Of a DNA stretch of 64,000 nucleotides, positions 35,319 through 43,695 are shown one piece after another. The notes below the pieces were generated by a model. That model ran no database searches. It was given only the letters and a program-made list of their open reading frames with translations, and was not told the origin of the DNA. Position numbers and translations under genes: made by a program. The first letter of the stretch is position 1. The number at the start of each line of letters is the position of its first letter. The stretch lies in NCBI GenBank assembly GCA_963755705.1, contig CAVWKW010000001.1:930001-994000 (forward strand), in the 5' to 3' direction. The stretch is from JBARDN01 sp963755705 (GTDB lineage Bacteria; Desulfobacterota; Binatia; Binatales; Binataceae).

Positions 35319-36494
35319 TCATCTCTTTGCGATTTTTTCCGGCAGTTTCGCCAGCCGCTCGGCGGCGCGGGCGATGGTTTCGTCGCTCTTCGAGAAGGTG
35401 AAGCGCACTTGCCGATGCCCTAGCTCGGGACGATGGTAGAAGCTCGAGCCGGGGACGGCGGCGACACCGACCTCGTCCAGCAGAAACGCGGCGGCGGCGA
35501 AATCGTCCTTGAATCCTAGCGGTCCGATATCCGCCATTATGTAATACGCGCCGGCCGGATTGGTGCACTTCAGGCCCGCGCCGGTCAGCGCCGCATAGAG
35601 CGCCGCGCGCTTGCGCTCGTACATCGCGGCCAGCTCCGCGTAGAACGATTCCGGCAGGCGCAGCGCGACCGCGCCCGCTTCTTGCAGCGGATGCGGCGCG
35701 CCGACGGTCAGGAAATCGTGAACTTTGCGGATCGCCGAGGTGATGCGCTCGGACGCGATCGCGTAGGCGAGGCGCCATCCGGTGACCGAGTAGGTCTTCG
35801 ACAGGCCGCTGATCGTGATCGTGCGCTCGGCCATCCCGGGCAGCGTCGCGAGCGAGATATGCCGCGCGCCGCCGTAGATGATGTGCTCGTATATCTCGTC
35901 GGTAATCGCGAGCGTGTCGTAGCGGTTGCATAGGGCCGCGATCGTTTCGAGCTCTGCGCGCGTGAAAACCTTGCCGGTCGGATTATTCGGCGTGTTGACG
36001 ACGATCGCCTTGGTCCGCGGGCCGAACGCTGCTTCGAGCTCCGCGCGATCGATCGAAAAGTCCGGCTCGCGCAGCGCGACGTACTTTGGCGACGCGCCTG
36101 CCAGGATCACGTCGGGTCCGTAATTCTCGTAGAACGGCTCGAAGATGATCACCTCGTCGCCCGGGTTCACAATCGCGAGCATCGTGGCGACCATCGCCTC
36201 GGTCGCGCCGCAGGTGACGGTCACGTTATGGTCGGCGTCGCACGCGATCCCGTTGTAAGAGCGTACTTTGTCGGCGATCGCGGCGCGGAAGTTGGGCGAG
36301 CCGTGGGTTATTGCGTACTGGTTGTATTCTTCGTCGATCGCGCGCTTGGCTGCCTCTTTGAGCTCACTGGGCGCGGCGAAATCGGGATATCCCTGGGCCA
36401 GATTGACCGCGCCGGACTTGAGCGCCCGCCGCGTCATCTCGCGGATGACGGACTCGGTGAAAAAACGGGTCTTGTTGGATACGTCGGTCGGCAT
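35319..36494 (-). CDS. Class I/II PLP aminotransferase
   Basis: This 391-residue enzyme has all fold-type I landmarks: VNLAQGYPDFAAPSELK, YNQYAITHGSPNFRAA, TVTCGATEAMVATMLAIVNP, IVVNTPNNPTGKVF, ITDEIYEHIIYGG, the PLP Lys in TISGLSKTYSVTGWRLAYAI, and the carboxylate Arg in RQVRFTFSK. It is closest in style to YbdL/kynurenine- or methionine-type aminotransferases. It is a single gene; the hairpins downstream could end its transcript. Confidence 0.92.
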   Translation of the reverse strand: MPTDVSNKTRFFTESVIREMTRRALKSGAVNLAQGYPDFAAPSELKEAAKRAIDEEYNQYAITHGSPNFRAAIADKVRSYNGIACDADHNVTVTCGATEAMVATMLAIVNPGDEVIIFEPFYENYGPDVILAGASPKYVALREPDFSIDRAELEAAFGPRTKAIVVNTPNNPTGKVFTRAELETIAALCNRYDTLAITDEIYEHIIYGGARHISLATLPGMAERTITISGLSKTYSVTGWRLAYAIASERITSAIRKVHDFLTVGAPHPLQEAGAVALRLPESFYAELAAMYERKRAALYAALTGAGLKCTNPAGAYYIMADIGPLGFKDDFAAAAFLLDEVGVAAVPGSSFYHRPELGHRQVRFTFSKSDETIARAAERLAKLPEKIAKR

Positions 36495-36606
36495 CGACCG
36501 ACCACTTTAGCTCGCTGGGCGGCGCCAGCACTAGAACCTGCTAGAGAAATTGGCCGTGCGCGGGGCAAGGATCTGCCGCCGCGGCGCCGCTCCGCATGTA
36601 ATCGAT

Positions 36607-36807
36607 TCAGGCGTCGGCCAGGATGGAAGCGCCCTGGCGCAAACGCCAATCGTCGATAACTTCGACGTTAAAACGCCAATCACTGCCTATCTTGAAGCCC
36701 GGTAACTGGCCCTTCTTGAGCAGGCGATAGATGGTCGAGCGATGAACTCGGAGGTACTCCGCGAGTTCATTTACGGTAAGGACCTTGGTAGCGGTGGCAG
36801 TCTGCAT
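36607..36807 (-). CDS. Small HTH_17 (excisionase-like) DNA-binding protein
   Basis: The 66-residue protein is one winged helix: LTVNELAEYLRVHRSTIYRL then LKKGQLPGFKIGSDWRF and NVEVIDDWRLRQGAS. That is the AlpA/excisionase-type MerR-like fold. No integrase or phage gene is near, so a stand-alone regulator is more likely than an excisionase. An 18-bp dyad sits 18 bp upstream of its ATG, which suggests autoregulation. Confidence 0.88.
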   Translation of the reverse strand: MQTATATKVLTVNELAEYLRVHRSTIYRLLKKGQLPGFKIGSDWRFNVEVIDDWRLRQGASILADA

Positions 36808-36810
36808 ACT

Positions 36811-36842
36811 GTAGCGATTCTCCCCAATCGCGGTAGCGATTG
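36811..36842. promoter_or_regulatory. Operator-like dyad upstream of the HTH gene
   Basis: CAATCGC-GGTA-GCGATTG (36825-36842) is a perfect dyad with 7-bp arms. A third half-site, GTAGCGATT at 36811-36819, repeats 36833-36841 with a 22-bp period, two helical turns. It lies within 35 bp of the HTH start. The rest of the gap to 36992 is AT-rich and includes TGTGTA..TACACCA near 36929-36947. Confidence 0.5.
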
Positions 36843-36992
36843 TTCTACACGCTCGTACGATAGCATAGACAACTTCCCGTGACCAAACCCAATCGTTGAG
36901 GCGTTCAAAGCAGTCAAATCAGTCTTTGTGTAGGATTATTACACCATCAGATAGTATAAAAAGGCCGGTAGATGTTATAAGAAGTATGATTA

Positions 36993-38453
36993 TCAGCCAA
37001 AAAGACGGATTGCGGCTGCACGCAACTCGGCTCGATGGTCAGGATGTGCGATCGCGATCAGCTCGGAGGCGCGTTCGCGATGGTTTTTGCCAAGCAGACG
37101 CGCGATTCCGTGCTCGCTGATAACGGTATCGGCGAAAAAACGCGGTATAGTCACCAACGCTCCTTCTTCGAGCCGCGGAACGATTCGTGAGACCGCGCCG
37201 CCCAGCGCGGTCGAGGCGATCAGCGTGATCGAACGCCCGCCGCGGCACAGGAATGCTCCCATATGCATCTCCGGCTGCCCGCCGGTGCCGTTGATCATCC
37301 GGCCACCCACGACGGTTTCGGCGGTGATCTGGCCGGTCAGGTCGATTCCTAACGCATTGTTGATCGAAGTCTGCCGGTAGTTACCCATCAGGGTGCCGAT
37401 GTTGAGGACATATTCGGGATCGTAGAGCTCGAAGGCGGGATTGTCATCGACAATCTTGAGATCTTCAGGATCGGAACCGGTCCACGCGACGGCGACGGCC
37501 CGGCCGCGATGACTGCTCTTGCGGCGGCCGTTGATTATCCCGCGATCGACCAGCCGCGCGATCCCGGGCGCAACCATCTCGGTGTGCAGCCCGAGGTCGT
37601 GCTTGGCGTCGAACGCGCCCAGGCGCGGCATCTGCGCGCTTGGGTCTCCCACGCCGATCTGCATCGTCACCCCGTCCTCAATGACTTCGGAGAGATGGCC
37701 GGCGATCGTCGCGTACTCCTTGGGCGGCGGCGAGATTCCGAGCAGCACGCGCAGATCGGTGATGGACATCCGCTGCAAATATTGCACGATCGGAAAAATC
37801 CGGTCGATTCCGGCTTCCTCGATCGCGGCGCGCACACCCGCGCGCTTGGGTTCGTCCATCCGGGCAAGCTCGCGCTCGACCACGGCGGGATCTCCGGGGG
37901 CGGCGGTCGAATCGACGAACCAGTCGAACTCGCTCACGTGCATGAAGACGTCGCCGTAGGTGCGGGTCAGGTTGCGGTCAACCTCTGCGACAACCGTCCG
38001 CGCGCGGCGCGCGTACGCGCGCTTGTTCCATTGATGGGGACCAAAGCTGACGAAGCCTTTCGAATTCGGCGGCGTGATGTTGACGAAAGCGATATCGATC
38101 GGCTTGTCCTCCGCCGGGCGTTCGTCGTGCGCCTTGAACTGGGTCGAGAACAGGTTCGGCAGATAGGTTGCCTGGCGGCGGTCGTGGAGCGGACGCGCCA
38201 GATTGCCGATGAACAGCTCGAATTCGAGGCGGAACTTGGCGCTCAGATCCTGCGAGAGCCATCCGGGGTCGGCGGTCGGAGCTGTTATGCGCACGTCGAC
38301 AGTGCCCTCGAGCTCCGCGGCGCGTGCGCTGATCGCATGCTGCATCGGAGCGGCGGCTGCCAGCGGGAAATCGATCCGCATGCCGGGCTTGACCAGCCGC
38401 GCGGCTTGCTCGTGAGTGAGTTGATGTGCGCGAAAATGCTCCTGCCAGTCCAT
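36993..38453 (-). CDS. Acetyl-CoA hydrolase/transferase (Cat1-like CoA transferase)
   Basis: The ATG at 38453 with GGAGAA upstream gives 486 residues; the frame is open 21 codons more. The N-terminal half binds CoA (VKPGMRIDFPLAAAAPMQHA, DIAFVNITPPNSKGFVSFGP). The C-terminal half has MQIGVGDPSAQMP, the region of the active Glu (LGLHTEMVAPGIARLVD), and GRMINGTGGQPEMHMGAFLC then RGGRSITLI. Relatives move CoA between acetate, succinate, butyrate or propionate. The standard GIGxxP is GVGDPSA here. Acceptor not predictable. Confidence 0.9.
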   Translation of the reverse strand: MDWQEHFRAHQLTHEQAARLVKPGMRIDFPLAAAAPMQHAISARAAELEGTVDVRITAPTADPGWLSQDLSAKFRLEFELFIGNLARPLHDRRQATYLPNLFSTQFKAHDERPAEDKPIDIAFVNITPPNSKGFVSFGPHQWNKRAYARRARTVVAEVDRNLTRTYGDVFMHVSEFDWFVDSTAAPGDPAVVERELARMDEPKRAGVRAAIEEAGIDRIFPIVQYLQRMSITDLRVLLGISPPPKEYATIAGHLSEVIEDGVTMQIGVGDPSAQMPRLGAFDAKHDLGLHTEMVAPGIARLVDRGIINGRRKSSHRGRAVAVAWTGSDPEDLKIVDDNPAFELYDPEYVLNIGTLMGNYRQTSINNALGIDLTGQITAETVVGGRMINGTGGQPEMHMGAFLCRGGRSITLIASTALGGAVSRIVPRLEEGALVTIPRFFADTVISEHGIARLLGKNHRERASELIAIAHPDHRAELRAAAIRLFG

Positions 38454-38634
38454 GAGCGGGGGTTCTCCTGCGACTTGATAACGCGCGGTCGCAAGCGTCG
38501 AAGCATTGGTCGGCATGACCGCGCGATCTCGCGCTGTAGCATTGCCCCGGTGAACTTGTCCAATCGCGCGGCGGCGGTTAGCGTGCAGGTTATCGGCGCA
38601 AGGCCGATTTATCTGAGAGGAACCCGGCTAAGCG

Positions 38635-39216
38635 ATGATTCTTCCCGAAGGTGATTTGCGCTACGAAATCCGGCGCGGCGGAACGGTCATCGCGATCGAG
38701 GATTCGAGCTTCGACGGACACCGGGTCGCGGGCGAGCGCCGTTTCGCCGATAGCACGAATCGCTACGAAGCCAGTGCCGAGCTAGCCGAGGATGGAAGTA
38801 TTGCGCGGATAACGCTCAGCTACTCGCGGGGACCTTTCAACCGCACCGCCAGCTACGAAGCGGTCGGGGATTTTCTGCGCGGGCAGATTGGGCGCAACGC
38901 GGTGACGGCGAAACTCGGACGGTTGCGCGAGATCGACGCGGACCTGGTGATTTTTCGCGCGCTGATTATCGCGCGGGTGCGCGCGCGCGGCCAGGTGCGA
39001 TGGACAGGGCGAGTCGCCGCCATCGATCCCGCCACCCTGGTTGCGGACTCGAACAAGCAATCGGCGCGATGCACTGACGACGCCGGCCTTCGATGGATCT
39101 ACGAGCCCCGGATGGGCGATCGCGAGGAAATTGAGCTCGACGCCGCGGGACGCATACTTTCCCGCCGCGACGACCGCGGCACCGAGACGATCCTGATCGA
39201 TGCCGCGCGTGGGTAG
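38635..39216 (+). CDS. Hypothetical protein, beta-rich
   Basis: The 193-residue protein has GAGGAA upstream and no signal peptide or membrane helix. It alternates beta segments such as LRYEIRRGGTVIAIEDSSFD, GERRFADSTNRYEASAELAE and GQVRWTGRVAAIDPATLVAD, which suggests a lipocalin- or SRPBCC-like sheet protein. I do not recognise a family. It converges with the second bactofilin gene (4 bp apart) and diverges from the CoA transferase. Confidence 0.75.
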   Translation: MILPEGDLRYEIRRGGTVIAIEDSSFDGHRVAGERRFADSTNRYEASAELAEDGSIARITLSYSRGPFNRTASYEAVGDFLRGQIGRNAVTAKLGRLREIDADLVIFRALIIARVRARGQVRWTGRVAAIDPATLVADSNKQSARCTDDAGLRWIYEPRMGDREEIELDAAGRILSRRDDRGTETILIDAARG

Positions 39217-39220
39217 TGTG

Positions 39221-39565
39221 TTAAGCCGCCGCGCGAGCCCGCGGCATCTTGCAATCGCCGTCAAAGGTGGCGCCCTCGTTGAGCACCAGGCTGGGGGTGC
39301 TGATAGTGCATTGCGCGCGCGCGGTGGCGAGCAGCTCGACCCGTTCGCGCGCGGTGACCTCACCGCTGAACGCGCCAGCGATCGTGACCTTACCGGCGGA
39401 GATTCGCGCGCTGACGACGGCGCCGCTCGCGATGATCACCTCGTCGCCGGAAATTTCGCCCTCGGCTTCTCCTTCGATTTTGACCGGCCCCTTGAAGTGG
39501 AGCTTGCCAGAAGCCTTGGTGCCTTTGCCGATGCGTGACTCAAATGAAGCGTCGTCAGATGCCAT
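39221..39565 (-). CDS. Bactofilin, second copy
   Basis: From the ATG at 39565 (AAGGAAG upstream) this is a 114-residue bactofilin with a shorter N-terminal tail than the one at 13426-13863. Beta-helix turns include KASGKLHFKGPVKIEGEAEG, EISGDEVIIASGAVVSARIS, AGKVTIAGAFSGEVTARERV and LVLNEGATFDGDCKMP. Two diverged bactofilins in 26 kb suggest separate filaments or a mixed one. It has no obvious operon partner. Confidence 0.92.
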   Translation of the reverse strand: MASDDASFESRIGKGTKASGKLHFKGPVKIEGEAEGEISGDEVIIASGAVVSARISAGKVTIAGAFSGEVTARERVELLATARAQCTISTPSLVLNEGATFDGDCKMPRARAAA

Positions 39566-39718
39566 GGTTACTTCCTTGATTTGACTGCGAGCCAGAGTAT
39601 GCCGAGATTCGTGCAAGCGCTGCAATCGGGCGCGAGGTCACTAACGTACGACTGTGCTAGTTAAACCGTGCATTTGCGCTTTTGCACTCGAACGATTTGC
39701 GCGCGACAATAGCTCGTT

Positions 39719-41641
39719 ATGCCGAATCCCTCGTTGATGGAACATGGACCAGAGCGCCGGGGCGGCCAGGGTCTCGACTCCAATCAGTACGAATCGGGCG
39801 ACCGCGCAATCCTCGCTCTGCTCAAGGAGACTCGGGCGGCCGAACAGGTTGATCTGGTCGCGACCTGGCGCGGCGACGCGTACGAGGTGTGGTCGCGCGG
39901 CGGAATGATCCGTTTCAAACGGTTTCGAAATTCCAGTGGCGCGCTCAGCTTCGAGGTGATCGAGCAGATCGGCGACAATCCGGTTGCGCGGCAGGATCCG
40001 TTCGCGGTCGCGACGATCGCCGAAGAACTCGACGCGGCGCGCCGCAGCGGAAACGCCGCCGCCGATCCGAATCACGCCTACTTCGAGCCGCATGCACTGA
40101 CGCATCCCGACGCCTACGAGCGCATTGCGCAGTTGTTCGACAGTCCTCGCGGCCCGGATCTGGTCGTCAGTCCGAAGGCTTATGCTTATGGAATTCAGCC
40201 GGGGCAGCATGGCGCGCTCGACGTGGTTCAATCGCGTGCTCCGTTGGTGTTGAGCGGTCCCGGAGTGCGGCGAGGCAGCTTCAAGCTCGCGGCGCGGCAC
40301 GTCGATATCGCGCCGACGATCGCATCGGTAATGCGGTTTCCGGAAATCGACGGAAGCGGACCGTCCGGGATGCCCGCCCGCACGCTGCTCAAACGCCAGG
40401 ATGGCGTTCCGCTCGAAGATCTTATCGACTCAGATTCCGCGCCGCCCGAGCGCGTCTATCTGATTCTGCTCGACGGATTGTCGCATACCGAGCTGGTCTG
40501 GCAGCTCGAAAATAATCGCGCGGCGATTCCGAACCTCGCGGCGCTGGCCGAGTCGGGCGCGATGCTCTCGCACGGTTCGATCGTCAACTTCCCCAGCATC
40601 ACGTGGCCAAGTCATTCGACGATCCTGACGGGTGCGTGGTGCGGTCATCACGATGTGGTGAATCCGACGTTTCATCTGCGCGAGAATCGGCAGACCGTCC
40701 CGATCCAGGGAAACATTTATGACGGCGAGGGCTACGTTAATCCCGAGGTTGAGACGCTGTACGAGGCGTTCAAGCGCGTGCGCGGCGCGAGCGCGATCAC
40801 CGCGTCGATTCACGAGCCGCAGGGACGCGGCGCCGATCACGCGGTGTTCGAGCGCCGGATCGTCGGCGACAAGGCGCGGCTCAAGGCTCTGACGCAGGAG
40901 ATGTCCGGCGACCTCAGCCCGCGTTGGATGGCCGACAACAAACCCGGAATGCACCAAGAGGAGATTGTCGATGTGCGCGGGATGGCGCAGATGCTGCTGC
41001 TGTTCGAGCATTGCGGCGACGCGCCTCCGGTCTTCATTGCGCACGAATTTGTGCTCACCGACGGTGCGGGCCACGACTACGGGCCGCATCACGCAGGCCT
41101 GCGCGAGGCGATCATGCGCACCGACGCGCGAATCGGAAAAATCTTCGCCACGCTGCGCGAGCGCGGGCTTTTCGATTCGACGCTGTTCGTCCTGACCTCT
41201 GACCATGGGATGGCGGCGCAGCGGATCGAGCTCAAGGCGAATCCTTCATGCGAGCCGCAGAGCGCTGGAATCAAGGGCGTGTTCGCCGAGCCGATGATCT
41301 ATCTGCGCGATCTTGCACCCGAGATCGAACGCACCCGCGACCTGCGCAGTCTGCGCGTCACCGTGCTCGACAACGATCGTCTGCCTGACCGAGAGCGGCC
41401 TCCGGTTGTGGGAGCACGCGTGGTCGTGCGCGGGAACAGCGATCGGGTAATCGCGGAGATGGTTACCGGCGAATCGGGAAGAGTAGCCTGCGCGACGCCG
41501 GCGGATCTTTCCGATCGCGAAATCGTGCTCGAGATAGAGCATCCGGATTTCAACTGGCGTCAGCTTCGCGCCGACGGCACGCCGGTCCGCGCGGCACACG
41601 ACGCCGATATCCGGCACACGCTCTATCCGCGCGCGGGGTGA
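39719..41641 (+). CDS. Alkaline-phosphatase-superfamily protein with duplicated half-domain
   Basis: Residues 245-520 form a type I phosphodiesterase/nucleotide pyrophosphatase-like domain: VYLILLDGLSHTEL (metal Asp), FPSITWPSHSTILTG with nucleophile Thr295, VLTDGAGHDYGPHH and LTSDHGMAAQ. Residues 1-235 look like the C-terminal half of the same fold: GPDLVVSPKAYAYG, GQHGALDVVQSRAPLVLSGP and ARHVDIAPTIASVM. The last 90 residues (VVGARVVVRGNSDRVIAEMV, GESGRVACA) look like a carboxypeptidase-regulatory-type beta domain. No signal peptide is seen. Confidence 0.85.
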   Translation: MPNPSLMEHGPERRGGQGLDSNQYESGDRAILALLKETRAAEQVDLVATWRGDAYEVWSRGGMIRFKRFRNSSGALSFEVIEQIGDNPVARQDPFAVATIAEELDAARRSGNAAADPNHAYFEPHALTHPDAYERIAQLFDSPRGPDLVVSPKAYAYGIQPGQHGALDVVQSRAPLVLSGPGVRRGSFKLAARHVDIAPTIASVMRFPEIDGSGPSGMPARTLLKRQDGVPLEDLIDSDSAPPERVYLILLDGLSHTELVWQLENNRAAIPNLAALAESGAMLSHGSIVNFPSITWPSHSTILTGAWCGHHDVVNPTFHLRENRQTVPIQGNIYDGEGYVNPEVETLYEAFKRVRGASAITASIHEPQGRGADHAVFERRIVGDKARLKALTQEMSGDLSPRWMADNKPGMHQEEIVDVRGMAQMLLLFEHCGDAPPVFIAHEFVLTDGAGHDYGPHHAGLREAIMRTDARIGKIFATLRERGLFDSTLFVLTSDHGMAAQRIELKANPSCEPQSAGIKGVFAEPMIYLRDLAPEIERTRDLRSLRVTVLDNDRLPDRERPPVVGARVVVRGNSDRVIAEMVTGESGRVACATPADLSDREIVLEIEHPDFNWRQLRADGTPVRAAHDADIRHTLYPRAG

Positions 41642-41761
41642 GTTCCAGAAACACAGGCTTCAGCCTATGGACATTCGCTAAGCTTTCGCGGCTCCAACTC
41701 GGACTCTGGATCGAGCGCGGGTTTTTCCCGGTGGCGCGCTTGCGTGCTAATCTTCCCCGCC

Positions 41762-42541
41762 ATGCATGACCTAAAGGGGAAAGTGGCTCTCGTTACAGGC
41801 GGAACGCGCGGCCTCGGACGCGCGCTGTCAACGCGGCTCGCTGAACTTGGCGCGACCGTCGCGATGAATTATCGGCGCGACGAAGACAGCGCCGCGCGCA
41901 CGCTCGAGACGGTGCGCGCGCTCGCGCCGCGTTCGATCTTGATCAAGGCCGATCTCGAAAACGACGCCGAGGTGCGCGCGATGGTCGCGCGGACGGCGGA
42001 AGAATTCGGTCGGCTCGATATTCTTATCGCCAACGCGGCGGCGACCGCGTTCAAGCCGCTGCTTGAATCGAAGCCGCACAATCTTTTGCGCACGTTCAAC
42101 CTGAGCGTGGGCGGGTTTCTCGCGGCGGTGCAGGAAGCGGCCAAGGTGATGGGCGACGGCGGGCGCATCCTGATGATCTCGGGTATCGACTCGATCCGGA
42201 ATCTGCCCGGGCACGGCGTCCTCGGCGCCGCGAAGGCCGCGCTGGAGAGCATGGTGCGCGATTTTGCGTTCGAGCTCGGGCCGCGCGAAATCACAGTCAA
42301 CGGGATGAACGTCGGCTATATCGATACCGACTCGGCGCGCTACTACGCACAATATCTCGGCGACGCGTACGAAGAGTTCCAGCGCCGATGCGCCGAGCGC
42401 TCAGCGATCAAGCGGCTGCCGACATTGGCGGAGGTAGCAGCTATCGCATGCCTGATTTGCCTGCCCGAAGCGAGCTACCTGACCGCGCAGACGATAATGG
42501 TCGACGGAGGCTTCACCCTCCATTTCCCCGGCGCGAAGTAG
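41762..42541 (+). CDS. SDR oxidoreductase, FabL-like, lacking the catalytic Tyr
   Basis: The ATG at 41762 gives 259 residues. It has the cofactor loop ALVTGGTRGLGRALSTRLAE, the helix-4 motif DILIANAAATAF and the C-terminal signature VDGGFTLHFPG. The active-site stretch reads LPGHGVLGAAKAALESMVRD. Lys is present, but the residue four before it is Leu and the residue seven before it (the enoyl-reductase arrangement of FabL) is His. So neither the YxxxK nor the Yx6K motif is intact. The protein may be an atypical reductase or a non-catalytic relative. Confidence 0.85.
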   Translation: MHDLKGKVALVTGGTRGLGRALSTRLAELGATVAMNYRRDEDSAARTLETVRALAPRSILIKADLENDAEVRAMVARTAEEFGRLDILIANAAATAFKPLLESKPHNLLRTFNLSVGGFLAAVQEAAKVMGDGGRILMISGIDSIRNLPGHGVLGAAKAALESMVRDFAFELGPREITVNGMNVGYIDTDSARYYAQYLGDAYEEFQRRCAERSAIKRLPTLAEVAAIACLICLPEASYLTAQTIMVDGGFTLHFPGAK

Positions 42542-42584
42542 GGCGTGGCAAAGGTGAGGTTGGACGGATCGAGGATGGTGAGAA

Positions 42585-42734
42585 GGCGGGCGAGCCGCCC
42601 TCCGCCACTGACATAAGCAGAACGGTGGCTGCGTGGAAGGGTGATTGAAAGGTGCGTGAACGGAATCAGATGCTCAGTTTCTTCAGCTCAGCCAGAAGAA
42701 CAATTGTCAGTGGGGGCGGACGGCCCGTCCGCCC
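42585..42734. repeat. Inverted REP pair in front of the transposase
   Basis: Left element: GGCGG-GCGAG-CCGCC (42585-42599) followed by CCACTGACA (42605-42613). Right element: TGTCAGTGG (42705-42713), the exact reverse complement of that tail, followed by the palindrome GGGCGGACGG-C-CCGTCCGCCC (42714-42734). Thus two GC-rich hairpins with matching 9-bp guide-like flanks face each other across 91 bp, the layout of a BIME. The pair ends 17 bp before the transposase ATG. Confidence 0.82.
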
Positions 42735-42751
42735 GGAAATCCAGAACATAG

Positions 42752-43192
42752 ATGCTGCGATTTTATCGACGCCAACTGCCGCACTACCGCAAGGACGACG
42801 CATGGTATTTCGTTACATGGCCTGTCGCGCCCGGAGGTGCAGCGTTGGCCGATGGCGAACGGTCGATTGTGGCGGAAAAGATTTGGCACGACGAAGGCCT
42901 GAAATATGAGCTCGCGGCGTTTGTAGTGATGGACGATCACGTCCATACAATTGTTCTTCCCTTAGGCGGCCGTCGGCTTGAGTCTATTCTGCGCGATTGG
43001 AAATCATTCACCGCCCATGAAATTCAGAGGAAACGAGGTGCTCGAGGCGCACTTTGGCAAAGCGAATATTTCGATCGTCTGATTCGGGACGAGCGCGAAC
43101 TGGAGCAGAAACGGCTCTACATACGGATGAATCCGTTTAAGCGGTGGCCGGAACTCGACACGTATTTGTGGGTCTCGCCACTGCAGGATTGA
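42752..43192 (+). CDS. REP-associated tyrosine transposase (RAYT, Y1 family)
   Basis: The 146-residue protein has the TnpA-REP layout. The HUH metal motif is AAFVVMDDHVHTIVLP, followed by LESILRDWKSFTAHEI, then GALWQSEYFDRLIRDERELE. The catalytic Tyr segment is KRLYIRMNPFKRWP. The length is normal for the single-domain class. These enzymes nick and rejoin single-stranded REP sequences and are thought to spread them. The adjacent inverted REP pair is the expected substrate. No sign of decay. Confidence 0.92.
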   Translation: MLRFYRRQLPHYRKDDAWYFVTWPVAPGGAALADGERSIVAEKIWHDEGLKYELAAFVVMDDHVHTIVLPLGGRRLESILRDWKSFTAHEIQRKRGARGALWQSEYFDRLIRDERELEQKRLYIRMNPFKRWPELDTYLWVSPLQD

Positions 43193-43198
43193 AGAGAG

Positions 43199-43675
43199 CT
43201 ACGGCCGCTTGGTGCCGAAGCGAGGATCGATGCCGGTTTTTTCGATCTCGTCCGCGATCTCGCCGACTGCTCTCCATCCTTCGGCCGGGATGTGGTTCAT
43301 CTCGATGCGCGTGCCGTCGGGATCTTCGCATACCACGGAATAATAGCCAGGCCAGAAGGGACCGGTACCCACGGGCGAGGTGACCTTCGCGCCGATTTCG
43401 CGCAGCATCGCGTCGAAGGCGTCAACCTCGGCACGTGATTGCGCGCGGAACGACAAATGATGCAGTCCGACACGGGCCTGCGAGAAGCGATCGCCGTCGG
43501 GCGCGGCTTTTCCGATCACGAACATGAATTCGCCGGTCGCCCATCCGACGCCGTACGGCGGCACGCTGATGTACCGGCGCATCCCGAGATGGCGCATCAC
43601 GCGATCATAGAACGCCTCGCACGCCTCGAAGTTGGCAACCGTTAAAGTGATATGCGCTATTCCGGCGAATTCCAT
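43199..43675 (-). CDS. VOC (glyoxalase/dioxygenase) superfamily protein
   Basis: The ATG at 43675 with GGGAGAGGA upstream gives 158 residues; the frame is open much further but covers the neighbouring gene. There are two beta-alpha-beta-beta-beta repeats: FAGIAHITLTVANFEACEAF and RVGLHHLSFRAQSRAEVDAF, with metal-ligand-type His in each and Glu in GTRIEMNHIPAEG. This suggests a metal-dependent lyase or dioxygenase on a small molecule. It follows the beta-sandwich gene by 20 bp. Confidence 0.88.
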   Translation of the reverse strand: MEFAGIAHITLTVANFEACEAFYDRVMRHLGMRRYISVPPYGVGWATGEFMFVIGKAAPDGDRFSQARVGLHHLSFRAQSRAEVDAFDAMLREIGAKVTSPVGTGPFWPGYYSVVCEDPDGTRIEMNHIPAEGWRAVGEIADEIEKTGIDPRFGTKRP

Positions 43676-43695
43676 TGGCGTCCTCTCCCGACCGC

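Noticed and set aside
36607..36807. HTH_17 gene as a sign of an integrated element
   Set aside because: No integrase, attachment repeats or phage genes are nearby.
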